This document shows, in pieces, positions 1 through 5,130 of a DNA stretch of 5,130 bases (the first letter of the stretch is position 1; every line of letters begins with the position of its first letter). This DNA is from Clostridia bacterium (GTDB lineage: Bacteria > Bacillota_A > Clostridia > Oscillospirales > UBA929): NCBI GenBank assembly GCA_026001245.1, contig BNZR01000083.1, positions 1-5,130 on the forward strand, written 5' to 3'. Made by a program: the position numbers and the translations under genes. Under the pieces are notes generated by a model. That model was given only the letters and a program-made list of their open reading frames with translations, did not search any database and had not been told where the DNA came from.

Positions 1-621
1 GTGACGGACAATCGCATGTATCTCAAAATCGTCAACCCGCGTCTCGAACTGGACGTTGTTCCGGGCGACACGGTGCAAGCGGGCATCGTAATCAGCAACA
101 GCGAGGTCGGGCTCGGCAGCGTGTCGGTCATGCCTCTTGTTTATCGTCTGGTTTGCGCAAACGGTATGATTGTCAACGACCTCGGCAAGCGCAAATATCA
201 CATCGGGCGCGAGAACGATGAGTCGTGGGAGTTGTTCTCGGACGAAACCCTAATCGCCGATGATAACGCATTTATGCTGAAGCTTGCCGACATTGTGCGG
301 ACGGCGGTTGACGCGGCGAAGTTCGCTATGATTGTGGACAAACTCCGCGAAGCCGCGCACACGCGAATCACCGCGCCCGTTGTCGATATGGTGGAGCTTA
401 CCGGCAGACAATATGGTTTCACGAAAATCGAGAGCGATGGCGTTTTGCAACACCTCATCACGGGCGGCGACTTGTCGCTGTACGGATTATCCAACGCCGT
501 GACCCGCGCCGCTTCCGATGTCGAAAGTTACGACCGCGCTACAGCGCTTGAAGGCGCGGGTTGGCAGATCGTGACGATGGAGCCGCGCCTGTGGCGGGAA
601 TTGAACGGGGTGATAGTGTGA
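1..621 (+). CDS. DUF932 phage/plasmid-like protein, C-terminal part (5' end outside window)
   Basis: The frame is open from base 1, so the GTG at position 1 is probably an internal Val codon and the true start lies upstream. The 206 visible residues match, from memory, the C-terminal half of the DUF932 / TIGR03299 phage-plasmid family. Signposts are VNPRLE near residue 11, the stretch SNSEVGLGSVSVMPLVYRLV at about 33-52 followed by CANGMIV, and a C-terminal segment with GGDLSLYGLSNAVTRAA and ESYDRATALE. Family members are usually about 300 or more residues, so roughly the first third is missing here. No biochemical role is established for the family. It is common next to replication and recombination genes on phages, plasmids and integrative elements, which fits the downstream genes. 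The stop TGA (619-621) overlaps the GTG start of the next gene by 4 bp, suggesting translational coupling. The family call is firm; the function is unknown. Confidence 0.85.
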   Translation: MTDNRMYLKIVNPRLELDVVPGDTVQAGIVISNSEVGLGSVSVMPLVYRLVCANGMIVNDLGKRKYHIGRENDESWELFSDETLIADDNAFMLKLADIVRTAVDAAKFAMIVDKLREAAHTRITAPVVDMVELTGRQYGFTKIESDGVLQHLITGGDLSLYGLSNAVTRAASDVESYDRATALEGAGWQIVTMEPRLWRELNGVIV

Positions 622-944
622 TTGTTTCTAAGAAAGTATACATCTGCTCCCCGTATCGCGGACGCAACGAAACTGAAATCGGCGAGAATGTCGGTAACGC
701 CATAAAGTATTGCCGGTACGCCGTCAAGCAGGGCGTGTTCCCAATCGCGCCGCACTTGTACCTAACGCGCTTCCTCAATGACAACAATCCCGCCGAGCGT
801 ACCCTTGGACTGGAGTTAGGGCTTGTATTGCTCCGCGCTTGCTCGGAAGTATGGATATTTGGCGAGCGAATTTCCGAGGGTATGCGTGGCGAAATCGCGG
901 AGGCACAGCGACTTGGCATTAAAATAATCAACATACAAATTTGA
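618..944 (+). CDS. DUF4406 / nucleoside 2-deoxyribosyltransferase-like protein
   Basis: This is a 108-aa protein read from GTG at 618. I chose that start because it makes a GTGA overlap with the upstream stop and has a GGGGTG ribosome-binding-like stretch at 607-612. The upstream in-frame TTG at 561 would add 19 residues that have no family resemblance. The N-terminus (KKVYICSPYRG) is the first strand and loop of a Rossmann-like fold. It is followed by a helix (NVGNAIKYCRYAVKQG), the segment FPIAPHLYLTRFL, and a C-terminal block with ELGLVLLRACSEVWIFG and GMRGEIAEAQRLG. This order is typical of the small phage DUF4406/DUF7768 proteins, distant relatives of nucleoside 2-deoxyribosyltransferases. 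A Glu in the GMRGEI segment could be the counterpart of the catalytic Glu, but that is inference. A role in nucleotide handling or salvage is possible; no substrate can be read from the sequence. Confidence 0.8.
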   Translation: MIVSKKVYICSPYRGRNETEIGENVGNAIKYCRYAVKQGVFPIAPHLYLTRFLNDNNPAERTLGLELGLVLLRACSEVWIFGERISEGMRGEIAEAQRLGIKIINIQI

Positions 945-959
945 GAGGGGAAAACCACA

Positions 960-1742
960 ATGAATAACACAAAAGCTACCACGCAACATTCCGAATTCAT
1001 CGCGCTCGCGGACTGCACTCCCACCAACTATCAGCGTACCACGAAAGATAGCCATGTCACCGATATTAGCAACAACTTTGACGAGGCGAAATTGGGTACA
1101 CTCACAGTTTCGTTACGCGATGGCAAGTATCATATCATCGATGGCTTACATCGCTCTAAAGCCCTGAAATCACTGGGCTACACTCACGCTCTCGCCATCG
1201 TGCTGACAGGGCTGACCTACGAGCAGGAGGCGGAGCTGTTTCGGCGACTCAACAAGGACAAGCGCGAGGTATCCACATTCGACGACTTCCGCGCGGGACT
1301 TGAGGCGAAAGACGAGATGTGCGTTAAAATTAACGACATCGTCAAGGCTAACGGCTTCCAAATCGGCAAGAGCAGAGGGTTTTCTAACATCCAATCCATA
1401 AAGGCATTGTGCGGCATCGTTGGGGATTACGGCTACAAGGTGCTTGATGACACGCTGTGCCTACTCGCCAACACATGGAGCAAGATTCCGAAAGCATCGG
1501 ATTGCGAATTTTTACTCGGTACGGCTGAGTTTGTGAACCGCTACGGTATGCGCGAATTCGCTGAGCGCATGAAAGACAAATACGCCGTGATTCGCTTTGA
1601 GTACAGCGAGGCTATGCGTTTTCGCGGTTCTTCCGGCTCGACAACATCTCGCCATAAATTCTGCCGCATACTTGTTGAGCAATACAACAAGGGTTATGCT
1701 CACAACAACAAGAAACGCCTTGTCTGGGAGGACTCTACATGA
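960..1742 (+). CDS. ParB-like (DUF6551-type) protein
   Basis: This is a 260-aa protein starting at ATG 960, with a GAGAGGGG ribosome binding site at 943-950. Residues about 15-80 form a ParB/Srx-like N-terminal domain. They include NYQR (23-26), a strand pair around YHIIDG, and the hallmark DGLHRSKAL (61-69), the position of the ParB GxxR motif that binds nucleotide in canonical ParB. Residues about 85-135 (EAELFRRLNKDKREVS, then DDFRAGL) match what I recall of the DUF6551 family, where a modified ParB fold is followed by a helical domain. The C-terminal part ends in a basic segment (HNNKKRLVW). No parA-like ATPase gene is visible, so a role in true partition is not shown; such proteins on phages and integrative elements may act as DNA-binding regulators or nucleases. 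The stop overlaps the next gene as ATGA, which suggests coupled translation. The gene looks intact. Confidence 0.82.
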   Translation: MNNTKATTQHSEFIALADCTPTNYQRTTKDSHVTDISNNFDEAKLGTLTVSLRDGKYHIIDGLHRSKALKSLGYTHALAIVLTGLTYEQEAELFRRLNKDKREVSTFDDFRAGLEAKDEMCVKINDIVKANGFQIGKSRGFSNIQSIKALCGIVGDYGYKVLDDTLCLLANTWSKIPKASDCEFLLGTAEFVNRYGMREFAERMKDKYAVIRFEYSEAMRFRGSSGSTTSRHKFCRILVEQYNKGYAHNNKKRLVWEDST

Positions 1743-1854
1743 AAGTCGCGATTGATAGAATCAAGGTTGCGGAGCGTATTCGCAAGGAAGTTGTGAAAAT
1801 CGAGGAATTGGCAGACAGCATGAAAGGCTCGAAGCCGCCAAAGCGAAAGAACGC

Positions 1855-2421
1855 ATGTTATCCGGGAAGAGTGACCCTGTGCCCAATCGGGCACAGGGTA
1901 GACCAAGGACGAGAGCGGTTGTCGGCGAAAAAATAGGCATGACGGGGCAGGATTATCAACGCGCAAAATACATCGCAGAAAACGCGCCGCAGGATGTTAT
2001 CGAACAATTGGATAAGGGCGAACAATCCATCCGTAAAACTTATGATAACCTCCGCGCCGCTGTCAATTTGGAAGCTAAACCCGCAGCGGAGATGCCCACA
2101 ATCCTGCAAATTCAAGCGAAACCAAAAGCTAAACCCAAGGCCAATCCGCTCGACTTGATTTCCGCTAAGGAACGCGAGCAGATCGCTAAGAACTGTATGT
2201 TTGACGCTCTGCCGCCCAATGAGAAAATCGATGAGCTACAACGTCAACTACGCACCGAACGCGCCCGCGCCGCAAGCGCGGAGTCCGAACTCACAAGGGA
2301 ACGCGAATTGCGTAAAAACGACAACTATCACAACAGCGGCACGATTGAAATGCTCACGCGTCAGAACGCCGAGTTGGTCGCTCGGATAAAAGAACTGGAG
2401 GGAAAATATGAATCCGATTAA
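1855..2421 (+). CDS. Surviving C-terminal reading frame of the broken ParB-like gene
   Basis: This open frame of 188 codons could be made separately if ribosomes restart at ATG 1855 or at ATG 1939. Neither has a convincing ribosome binding site; only GAAAGAA lies just before 1855. The first part carries the helix-turn-helix-like segment that follows the core in this family (GEKIGMTGQDYQRAKYIAEN, then VIEQLDKGEQSIRKTYDNLR). A Lys/Pro/Ala linker (QAKPKAKPKANP) comes next. The last 75 or so residues are rich in Glu, Arg, Gln and Leu with heptad-like spacing (IDELQRQLRTERARAASAES; LTRQNAELVARIKELEGKYE), so they are a likely coiled coil. The end overlaps the start of the primase gene by 14 bp and supplies its ribosome binding site. 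A DNA-binding and oligomerising fragment is conceivable if it is expressed. I regard it more likely as the remnant of the gene starting at 1739. Confidence 0.5.
   Translation: MLSGKSDPVPNRAQGRPRTRAVVGEKIGMTGQDYQRAKYIAENAPQDVIEQLDKGEQSIRKTYDNLRAAVNLEAKPAAEMPTILQIQAKPKAKPKANPLDLISAKEREQIAKNCMFDALPPNEKIDELQRQLRTERARAASAESELTRERELRKNDNYHNSGTIEMLTRQNAELVARIKELEGKYESD
1874..1899. repeat. Perfect 11-bp inverted repeat inside the ParB-like remnant
   Basis: The left arm ACCCTGTGCCC (1874-1884) and right arm GGGCACAGGGT (1889-1899) are perfectly complementary around a 4-base AATC loop. In RNA this would be a very stable hairpin. No T-run follows, so it is not a standard terminator. In the ancestral frame it encodes part of a segment (DPVPNRAQGR) that is normal for the family, so the palindrome may simply be a codon-choice outcome. 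It lies about 50 bases after the deletion junction of the same gene. Confidence 0.8.
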
Positions 2422-2740
2422 CGTACCACTGGAGGAATTTTTGCGCCCATTCTTCGACCCAACTGAAAAAGTATGCCTGCGCGTGTTCGACGACCGCAAG
2501 AACAGCGCATTCAAGGGACAGAAATTCGAGTGCGAGGCGGGTAAAATCGCCACACTAACGGAAACACTCCACAAACACAACGCTCAAAATCGCGGCGTAT
2601 TTTTCGCCGTGAATTATGGCGGTCATACGGACGAGGAAATCTCGCGAATCAATGCCGTGTTTGTGGAGAACGACACACTCAGTATAGCAGAGCAATTCAC
2701 AAAAGTCAATGATTTTTCACTCGCACCGTCGCTGATGTAA
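2408..2740 (+). CDS. Primase-helicase, N-terminal fragment of a split gene (AEP/RepB-type primase)
   Basis: This fragment starts at ATG 2408, preceded by GGAGGG at 2397-2402. It has 110 residues and ends at TAA 2738-2740, far short of the 750 or more residues usual for this primase/SF3-helicase family. Residues 1-60 (PLEEFLRPFFDPTE, then LRVFDDRKNSAFKG) and 61-72 (NRGVFFAVNYGG) are characteristic of the N-terminus. INAVFVEND (81-89), with E87 and D89, fits the hydrophobic-acidic-x-acidic metal-binding motif I of archaeo-eukaryotic-type primases. The last residues, LAPSLM, are where homologues continue with V-K/R-T-x-K-S-L-H-x-Y-W. That continuation is found at about 3281 in the same frame, so the TAA belongs to an inserted segment. 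The fragment alone would lack primase motifs II and III and the whole helicase and is unlikely to be active. The family call rests on remembered homologues and visible motifs. Confidence 0.85.
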   Translation: MNPINVPLEEFLRPFFDPTEKVCLRVFDDRKNSAFKGQKFECEAGKIATLTETLHKHNAQNRGVFFAVNYGGHTDEEISRINAVFVENDTLSIAEQFTKVNDFSLAPSLM

Positions 2741-2744
2741 ATTG

Positions 2745-2750
2745 TATAAT
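2745..2750 (+). promoter_or_regulatory. Possible -10 box at left edge of insert
   Basis: TATAAT matches the sigma-70 consensus exactly and sits 8 bases inside the insert. No recognisable -35 box lies 16-18 bases upstream (2721-2728 reads tcgcaccg). Transcription from it would begin inside the left arm of the following hairpin. It could drive the small genes of the insert, but the support is weak. Confidence 0.25.
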
Positions 2751-2812
2751 TAAATGCGAAAGGCGACAAACCCCGTCACGGCGGGAAAATCGCCCGACGC
2801 ATTTAATTTTTT
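2748..2812 (+). terminator. Long hairpin followed by T6, terminator- or attenuator-like
   Basis: The outer stem pairs AATTAAATGCG (2748-2758) with CGCATTTAATT (2798-2808), 11 bp and perfect. After a 3x3 internal loop, GGCGA (2762-2766) pairs with TCGCC (2790-2794). An inner CCG-TCA-CGG stem (2773-2781) closes the tip and can extend by two G-C pairs past a bulged C. A run of six T (2807-2812) overlaps and follows the right arm. The layout fits a Rho-independent terminator just after the truncated primase stop, or an attenuator in the leader of the 74-aa gene. The branched shape is more elaborate than a simple terminator, so a small structured RNA is also possible. The A-rich left arm also gives the minus-strand copy an A/T-rich tail, so it may work in both directions. 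Confidence 0.55.
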
Positions 2813-2889
2813 GCCCCGAGCGGGACAAGGTGACCGCCCACCCTCACCGAACGGGACACTCTCAAAAAACTACAACGGAGGTAAGGACC
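2813..2889 (+). promoter_or_regulatory. Leader of the 74-aa gene with weak repeats and a strong ribosome binding site
   Basis: These 77 noncoding bases separate the T-run from ATG 2890. They hold two copies of CGGGACA (2821-2827 and 2852-2858) flanking a 5-bp inverted repeat, GGTGA (2829-2833) with TCACC (2844-2848). The strong site GGAGGT (2877-2882) lies 7 bases before the start. The repeats are short and may be chance. The ribosome binding site is clear and decides the start of the next gene. Confidence 0.45.
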
Positions 2890-3114
2890 ATGATAATCAA
2901 CTCGAAATGCGGCAAGTACAGCGTGAACATCATAGACAACGGAGGGCGCGGCGAAACCTTTATAGCAGTCGCTAGAATGAATGTCTTCGATAGCGAAACA
3001 ATGAACGACACGAGCTACTGGTTTTTAATCGGACATTACAAGACACTTAAAAGCGCAATCAGACAATCAGCAAAGAAAATGACAAGCCGCAACATTGAGC
3101 TTGCCGTAGCATAA
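2890..3114 (+). CDS. Small protein of unknown function (74 aa) carried by the insert
   Basis: The gene starts at ATG 2890, fixed by GGAGGT 7 bases upstream; a longer in-frame ATG at 2830 has no ribosome binding site and its extra residues look noncoding. I do not recognise a named family. The protein opens with short strands (GKYSVNIIDN), then a Gly-rich turn with GGRGETFIAVARM, an aromatic segment (SYWFLIGHYKTLKSA) and a basic helix-like end (IRQSAKKM). It has no signal peptide, membrane segment or Cys cluster; a single Cys lies at residue 7. I recall similar short proteins with a GGxGETF and FxIGHYKT pattern among accessory genes of Firmicute phages and plasmids, but no function. It is the only complete gene in the insert, and a GC-rich hairpin follows its stop. 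It is probably real because of the ribosome binding site and sensible amino-acid composition. Confidence 0.7.
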   Translation: MIINSKCGKYSVNIIDNGGRGETFIAVARMNVFDSETMNDTSYWFLIGHYKTLKSAIRQSAKKMTSRNIELAVA

Positions 3115-3125
3115 GAGAAAAAGCA

Positions 3126-3152
3126 GGTGGGGCGGAAGCCAACCGCCCCACC
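3126..3152. terminator. GC-rich intercistronic hairpin
   Basis: GGTGGGGCGG (3126-3135) pairs perfectly with CCGCCCCACC (3143-3152) around the 7-base loop AAGCCAA. On the + strand the downstream sequence is CAATAAAC with no T-run, so it is more likely a 3'-end stabiliser or attenuator between the two small genes. On the minus strand it is followed by GCTTTTTCTC, which would suit a terminator for transcription coming from the right. Confidence 0.6.
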
Positions 3153-3163
3153 CAATAAACAAA

Positions 3164-3174
3164 AACGGAGGTAA
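3164..3174 (+). promoter_or_regulatory. Ribosome binding site repeated before both small genes
   Basis: AACGGAGGTAA here is identical to 2874-2884 before the 74-aa gene. The GGAGGT core (3167-3172) is 8 bases from ATG 3181. The identity extends only a few bases beyond the core, so it may mark genes from the same source rather than a recent duplication. Confidence 0.65.
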
Positions 3175-3180
3175 CCAATA

Positions 3181-3336
3181 ATGAATTACACGATTGCGAC
3201 ATTGAGAAGCTACGGCGGGGAATTTGTCATGACGCTTGACAATCAAGGTTATTTGTCAACAAACCAATTCACAGAGGACCAGGACGGCGAAATCGTTACA
3301 TTGTTATTGGCTTGTCAAGGACGTGAAAGTTGCTGA
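3181..3336 (+). pseudogene. Small gene cut at the insert's right end, now reading out of frame into primase
   Basis: ATG 3181 has a strong GGAGGT site and begins a 51-aa frame ending at TGA 3334-3336. The first 30 or so residues (MNYTIATLRSYGGEFVMTLD, then NQGYLSTNQF) look like a real small protein. From about residue 34 onward the bases also encode, one frame over, the primase sequence that resumes at about 3281. The tail (TLLLACQGRESC) is therefore the primase DNA read in the wrong frame. This indicates a gene truncated by the junction and fused to a chance tail. I do not recognise its family. It may still be translated, in which case its ribosomes would finish about 50 bases inside the primase remnant and might help restart there. 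Confidence 0.6.
3236..3259. repeat. 7-bp inverted repeat near the insert's right end
   Basis: TTGACAA (3236-3242) and TTGTCAA (3253-3259) are perfect complements separated by 10 bases. The left arm contains a consensus TTGACA, but no -10 box follows at proper spacing. It lies about 20 bases inside the right border and inside the small ORF. It could be an operator- or recombinase-like site, or chance. Confidence 0.35.
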
Positions 3337-5130
3337 TTTCCGCAGACTGCAACGTAAACTTGTGGCGCAGTTCAACGGCGATGCCGCTTGCGTCAACGAG
3401 AGCCGCGTGTTGCGTCTGCCGGGCTTTTATCACTGCAAGGGCGCCCCGATCATGGTGGAATGTATCAAGTTTTCGCCGGAACTGCGGTACACGATGGCGG
3501 AGCTTGAAACTGTGTTGCCGCAGATAGCAGACGAGTCTGCAACGCTTGCTGTTACTACGCTCAAAGGCAATCGGCGCGGTTTGTCCCTCGTTCAACAGCG
3601 TTGCGACTTTATACAGCATTGCGCGGACAATGCCGCGACGCTATCCGAACATGATTGGTACGGCATGATTGCCAATCTCGCTGTTTTTGACGGCGGGGAC
3701 AAAGTTATCCACGCGCTGTCTAAGGCGTATCCGAAATACGATTACTTTGAAACACAATCTAAAATAGCACACTTCCTAGAATCCGGCACAAAACCGATGA
3801 CTTGTGCCAAGATTGCCGAGAGCGGATTCAAATGTCCGAAGCTGGATGTTTGCGGTTGTAAATCGCCCGCCGCGCTGTGTTATAGGCCGTCCTCGACCAA
3901 TGAACTGCTTGATATTTTGAATAGTTTTGAAATTCGCAGTCAGCTTGAAAACATTCAAAACCTACGGCAATTCATACTGGATTACCTGTATAACATAGAG
4001 CCGATAGTTGCGGAAACGCTTATCAACTACAACATCAAAGCGCGCTTTGGTTTGAAATCTTTTGATTTACGGCCGCTGCTTGCTCTGCACCGTGAGTTTT
4101 ACAAAAAGTATGCCGATAGCAAGGACACCAAGCGCGAAACTAACGGAACGGAATTGCCGAATTGGTATGAGCCGACTGATAAGGGCGGTATGCGATTCAT
4201 TTCGGGCATACTCGCCGACTATATGTCGAAGAATATAGACGCATTTTACGGTGCCGGAAGTTATTATTTCTACGGTCACGGAGTGTATGAAATGCACGAA
4301 GATTTGGCGGCACAGGCGGCGGTTCGCGGACTTATGATAGCGCGATATGCCACGATGAACGCTATCACCGACACCGTTGGGCAATGGCGAATGTTGGTAC
4401 GAAAAGCAGTGCGTGAAATCAACTGCAATCCGTTTATTGTCAACGTCCGCAATGGTTTATACAATGTGCTTGACGGCTCGTTCAAACCGCATACGGCTGA
4501 GTATTATTCTACTGTTCAAATCAGCGCGAATTACGATCCTACAGCGAAGTGTCCGCAGTTTTTAGCGTTTCTCAGCGGCATTTTGCCCGAAAGCGAGCTT
4601 AATTTGATACAGGAGATTTTCGGCTATCTGCTTATTCCCGTGAACAAGGCGCAGAAATCATTTGTGCTTGTCGGCGCGGCGAACGCGGGTAAATCTACGC
4701 TGTTATCAATAGCGCAGGAGGTGTTGCTCGGCAGCGAAAATGTATCAAATATTCCGTGGCAAAGTCTCGGAGACCGTTTCAACAAGGCAGAATTGTTCGG
4801 AAAACTAGGTAATATTTTCGCTGACTTGCCTTCCAAGAACATAGATGACGGCGGAATGTTCAAGGCACTAACCGGCGAGGATTATATCACGGCGGAGCGT
4901 AAAAATAAAGACCCGTTTAGTTTTCGCCCTTATGCGAGATTGTTGTTCTCTTGCAACGAAATACCTAGAAATTACAGCGATCGCTCAGACGGTTTTTATC
5001 GGCGTTTGATAATAATTCGTTTCGATAAATCTGTGCCGATGAGTAAGCGCGACCCAAATTTGCGTGAGCGCATCGCCGTGGAGCGCGATGGTATTTTGAC
5101 TTGGGCGTTGGACGGGCTGAAACGACTCAT
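3281..5130 (+). CDS. Primase-helicase, remainder after the insert: AEP motifs II-III, Cys cluster, SF3 helicase (3' end outside window)
   Basis: The frame is open from 3233 to the window end (about 616 codons from 3281) and is the same frame as the fragment at 2408. KSLHCYW (3290-3310) is the S-x-H-x-Y-W motif II of AEP primases, and RVLRLPGFYHCKG (3404-3442) fits the conserved motif III region. A Cys cluster at 3803, 3833, 3851, 3857 and 3878 (GFKCPK, VCGCKSPAALC) is a likely zinc site of the linker. The D5-like region follows. The SF3 helicase has Walker A GAANAGKST (4673-4699), Walker B NIFADLP with Asp at 4823, a sensor SCNEIP with Asn at 4955, and arginine-finger candidates FYRR (4994-5005). 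As a whole this is a P4-alpha-like replication primase/helicase. No good start exists here: GTG 3323, ATG 3452 and ATG 3494 lack spaced ribosome binding sites. The helicase half shows no internal stops or frameshifts, so the damage upstream is recent or this half is still made. Confidence 0.9.

Larger units (their letters stand above)
1739..2421 (+). pseudogene. Second ParB-like gene, broken by an out-of-frame internal deletion
   Basis: Translation starts at ATG 1739, with GGGAGGA at 1726-1732. It gives about 29 residues of a ParB N-terminus (MKVAIDRIKVAERIRKEV, then EELADSMK). After about 1825 this frame makes unrelated residues and stops at 1934-1936, giving a 65-aa product. The frame one base back, open from about 1759, reads ERLEAAKAKERM from 1822 and then QGRPRTRAVVGEKIGMTG. 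That is the usual continuation of small ParB-like proteins, but only after the ParB core. About 80 residues, including the GxRR-type motif, are therefore absent, and the two remnants are joined in different frames. The sequence GAAAG at 1822-1826 is shared by both plausible ancestral ends, which fits a short-homology deletion. The C-terminal remnant (to 2421) is long, basic and probably coiled coil. The size of the deletion is inferred from remembered homologues. A sequencing or assembly error cannot be excluded, but a single-base error would not explain the missing core. Confidence 0.75.
2738..3280 (+). other. About 540-bp insert interrupting the primase gene
   Basis: Primase coding sequence stops matching after codon ATG 2735-2737 and resumes in the same frame at about AGG 3281, read as R-T-A-K-S-L-H-C-Y-W. 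At most one or two primase codons seem lost. The right border could lie a few codons either side, because the small ORF that starts at 3181 also reads through the junction smoothly. The insert has a hairpin followed by a T-run, a 74-aa gene, a GC-rich hairpin and the start of another small gene. I found no matching terminal inverted repeats, no target duplication and no recombinase or transposase. Options are a recombination-borne cassette of accessory genes, an unrecognised mobile unit, a self-splicing intron (no core seen), or an assembly chimera. Confidence 0.72.

Noticed and set aside
561..617. Longer version of the DUF4406-like protein starting at TTG 561
   Set aside because: The extra 19 residues lie wholly inside the DUF932 gene, do not resemble the family's N-terminus, and the GTG at 618 gives the normal KKVYICSPYRG beginning.
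198..1055. Several minus-strand ORFs of 60-160 codons
   Set aside because: They lie opposite clear coding sequence, lack ribosome binding sites and recognisable domains, and are shadows caused by codon bias.
1925..1936. A-run (1928-1933) directly before the TAG of the 65-aa ParB-like frame, which could allow a -1 frameshift into the long downstream frame
   Set aside because: The downstream frame already shows family-like sequence upstream of this point, from 1822, so the frames were joined there. A shift at the A-run would keep an unrelated 34-residue stretch and would not restore the ParB core.
2754..2975. 73-codon ORF in the insert starting at ATG 2754
   Set aside because: It begins inside the hairpin, has no ribosome binding site, and overlaps the better supported 74-aa gene in another frame; its composition is not protein-like.
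3236..3265. Promoter with consensus TTGACA at 3236-3241
   Set aside because: No TATAAT-like hexamer occurs 16-18 bases downstream, where the sequence reads AACAAACC.
2734..3280. Group I intron in the primase gene: clean insertion, and GGCGAC (2762-2767) can pair with the exon bases GTCGCT (2728-2733) ending in a U-G pair
   Set aside because: GGCGA is better explained by the local hairpin. I find no P3/P7 core-like sequence, no homing endonuclease, and two genes with their own ribosome binding sites fill the space. A covariance-model search for group I and II introns would settle it.

Overview
The window carries the replication and partition-like module of a mobile element (prophage, integrative element or plasmid). 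The host is most likely a low-to-mid GC Firmicute of the Clostridia type. The evidence is the strong Shine-Dalgarno sites, the one-strand packing of small overlapping genes, and the gene set: DUF932, DUF4406-like, ParB-like, ParB-like, primase-helicase. The host call is inference. Every gene I support is on the + strand, and the minus-strand ORFs look like shadows.

Layout. Positions 1-621 hold the C-terminal part of a DUF932 phage/plasmid protein whose start lies outside the window. It overlaps by 4 bp (GTGA) a 108-aa DUF4406/nucleoside-deoxyribosyltransferase-like protein (618-944). A ParB-like DUF6551-type protein follows (960-1742). It overlaps by 4 bp (ATGA) a second, smaller ParB-like gene (1739-2421). 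In that gene the N-terminal 28-29 codons and the coiled-coil C-terminal part are in different frames and the ParB core is missing, so it looks like an out-of-frame internal deletion. From 2408 to the window end runs a large primase/SF3-helicase gene of the kind found on phages and integrative elements.

The main observation is that this primase gene is split. Its first 110 codons (2408-2737) hold the predicted first metal-binding motif of an archaeo-eukaryotic-type primase (AEP). They end at a TAA created by about 540 bp of unrelated DNA (about 2738-3280). The same frame then resumes at about 3281 with the second and third primase motifs, a Cys cluster and a complete SF3 helicase core, and it runs off the window at 5130. 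The inserted DNA starts with a long hairpin followed by six T. It carries a 74-aa gene of unknown function, then a GC-rich hairpin, then a second small ORF that reads out of frame into the primase. Both small genes have the same strong ribosome binding site. I see no terminal inverted repeats, target duplication, transposase or intron core.

The first three genes look intact where visible and are probably one operon with the two damaged genes. The two lesions side by side suggest either a decaying element or a rearranged one in which the helicase half of the primase is expressed alone. I cannot exclude assembly error for either junction without reads.
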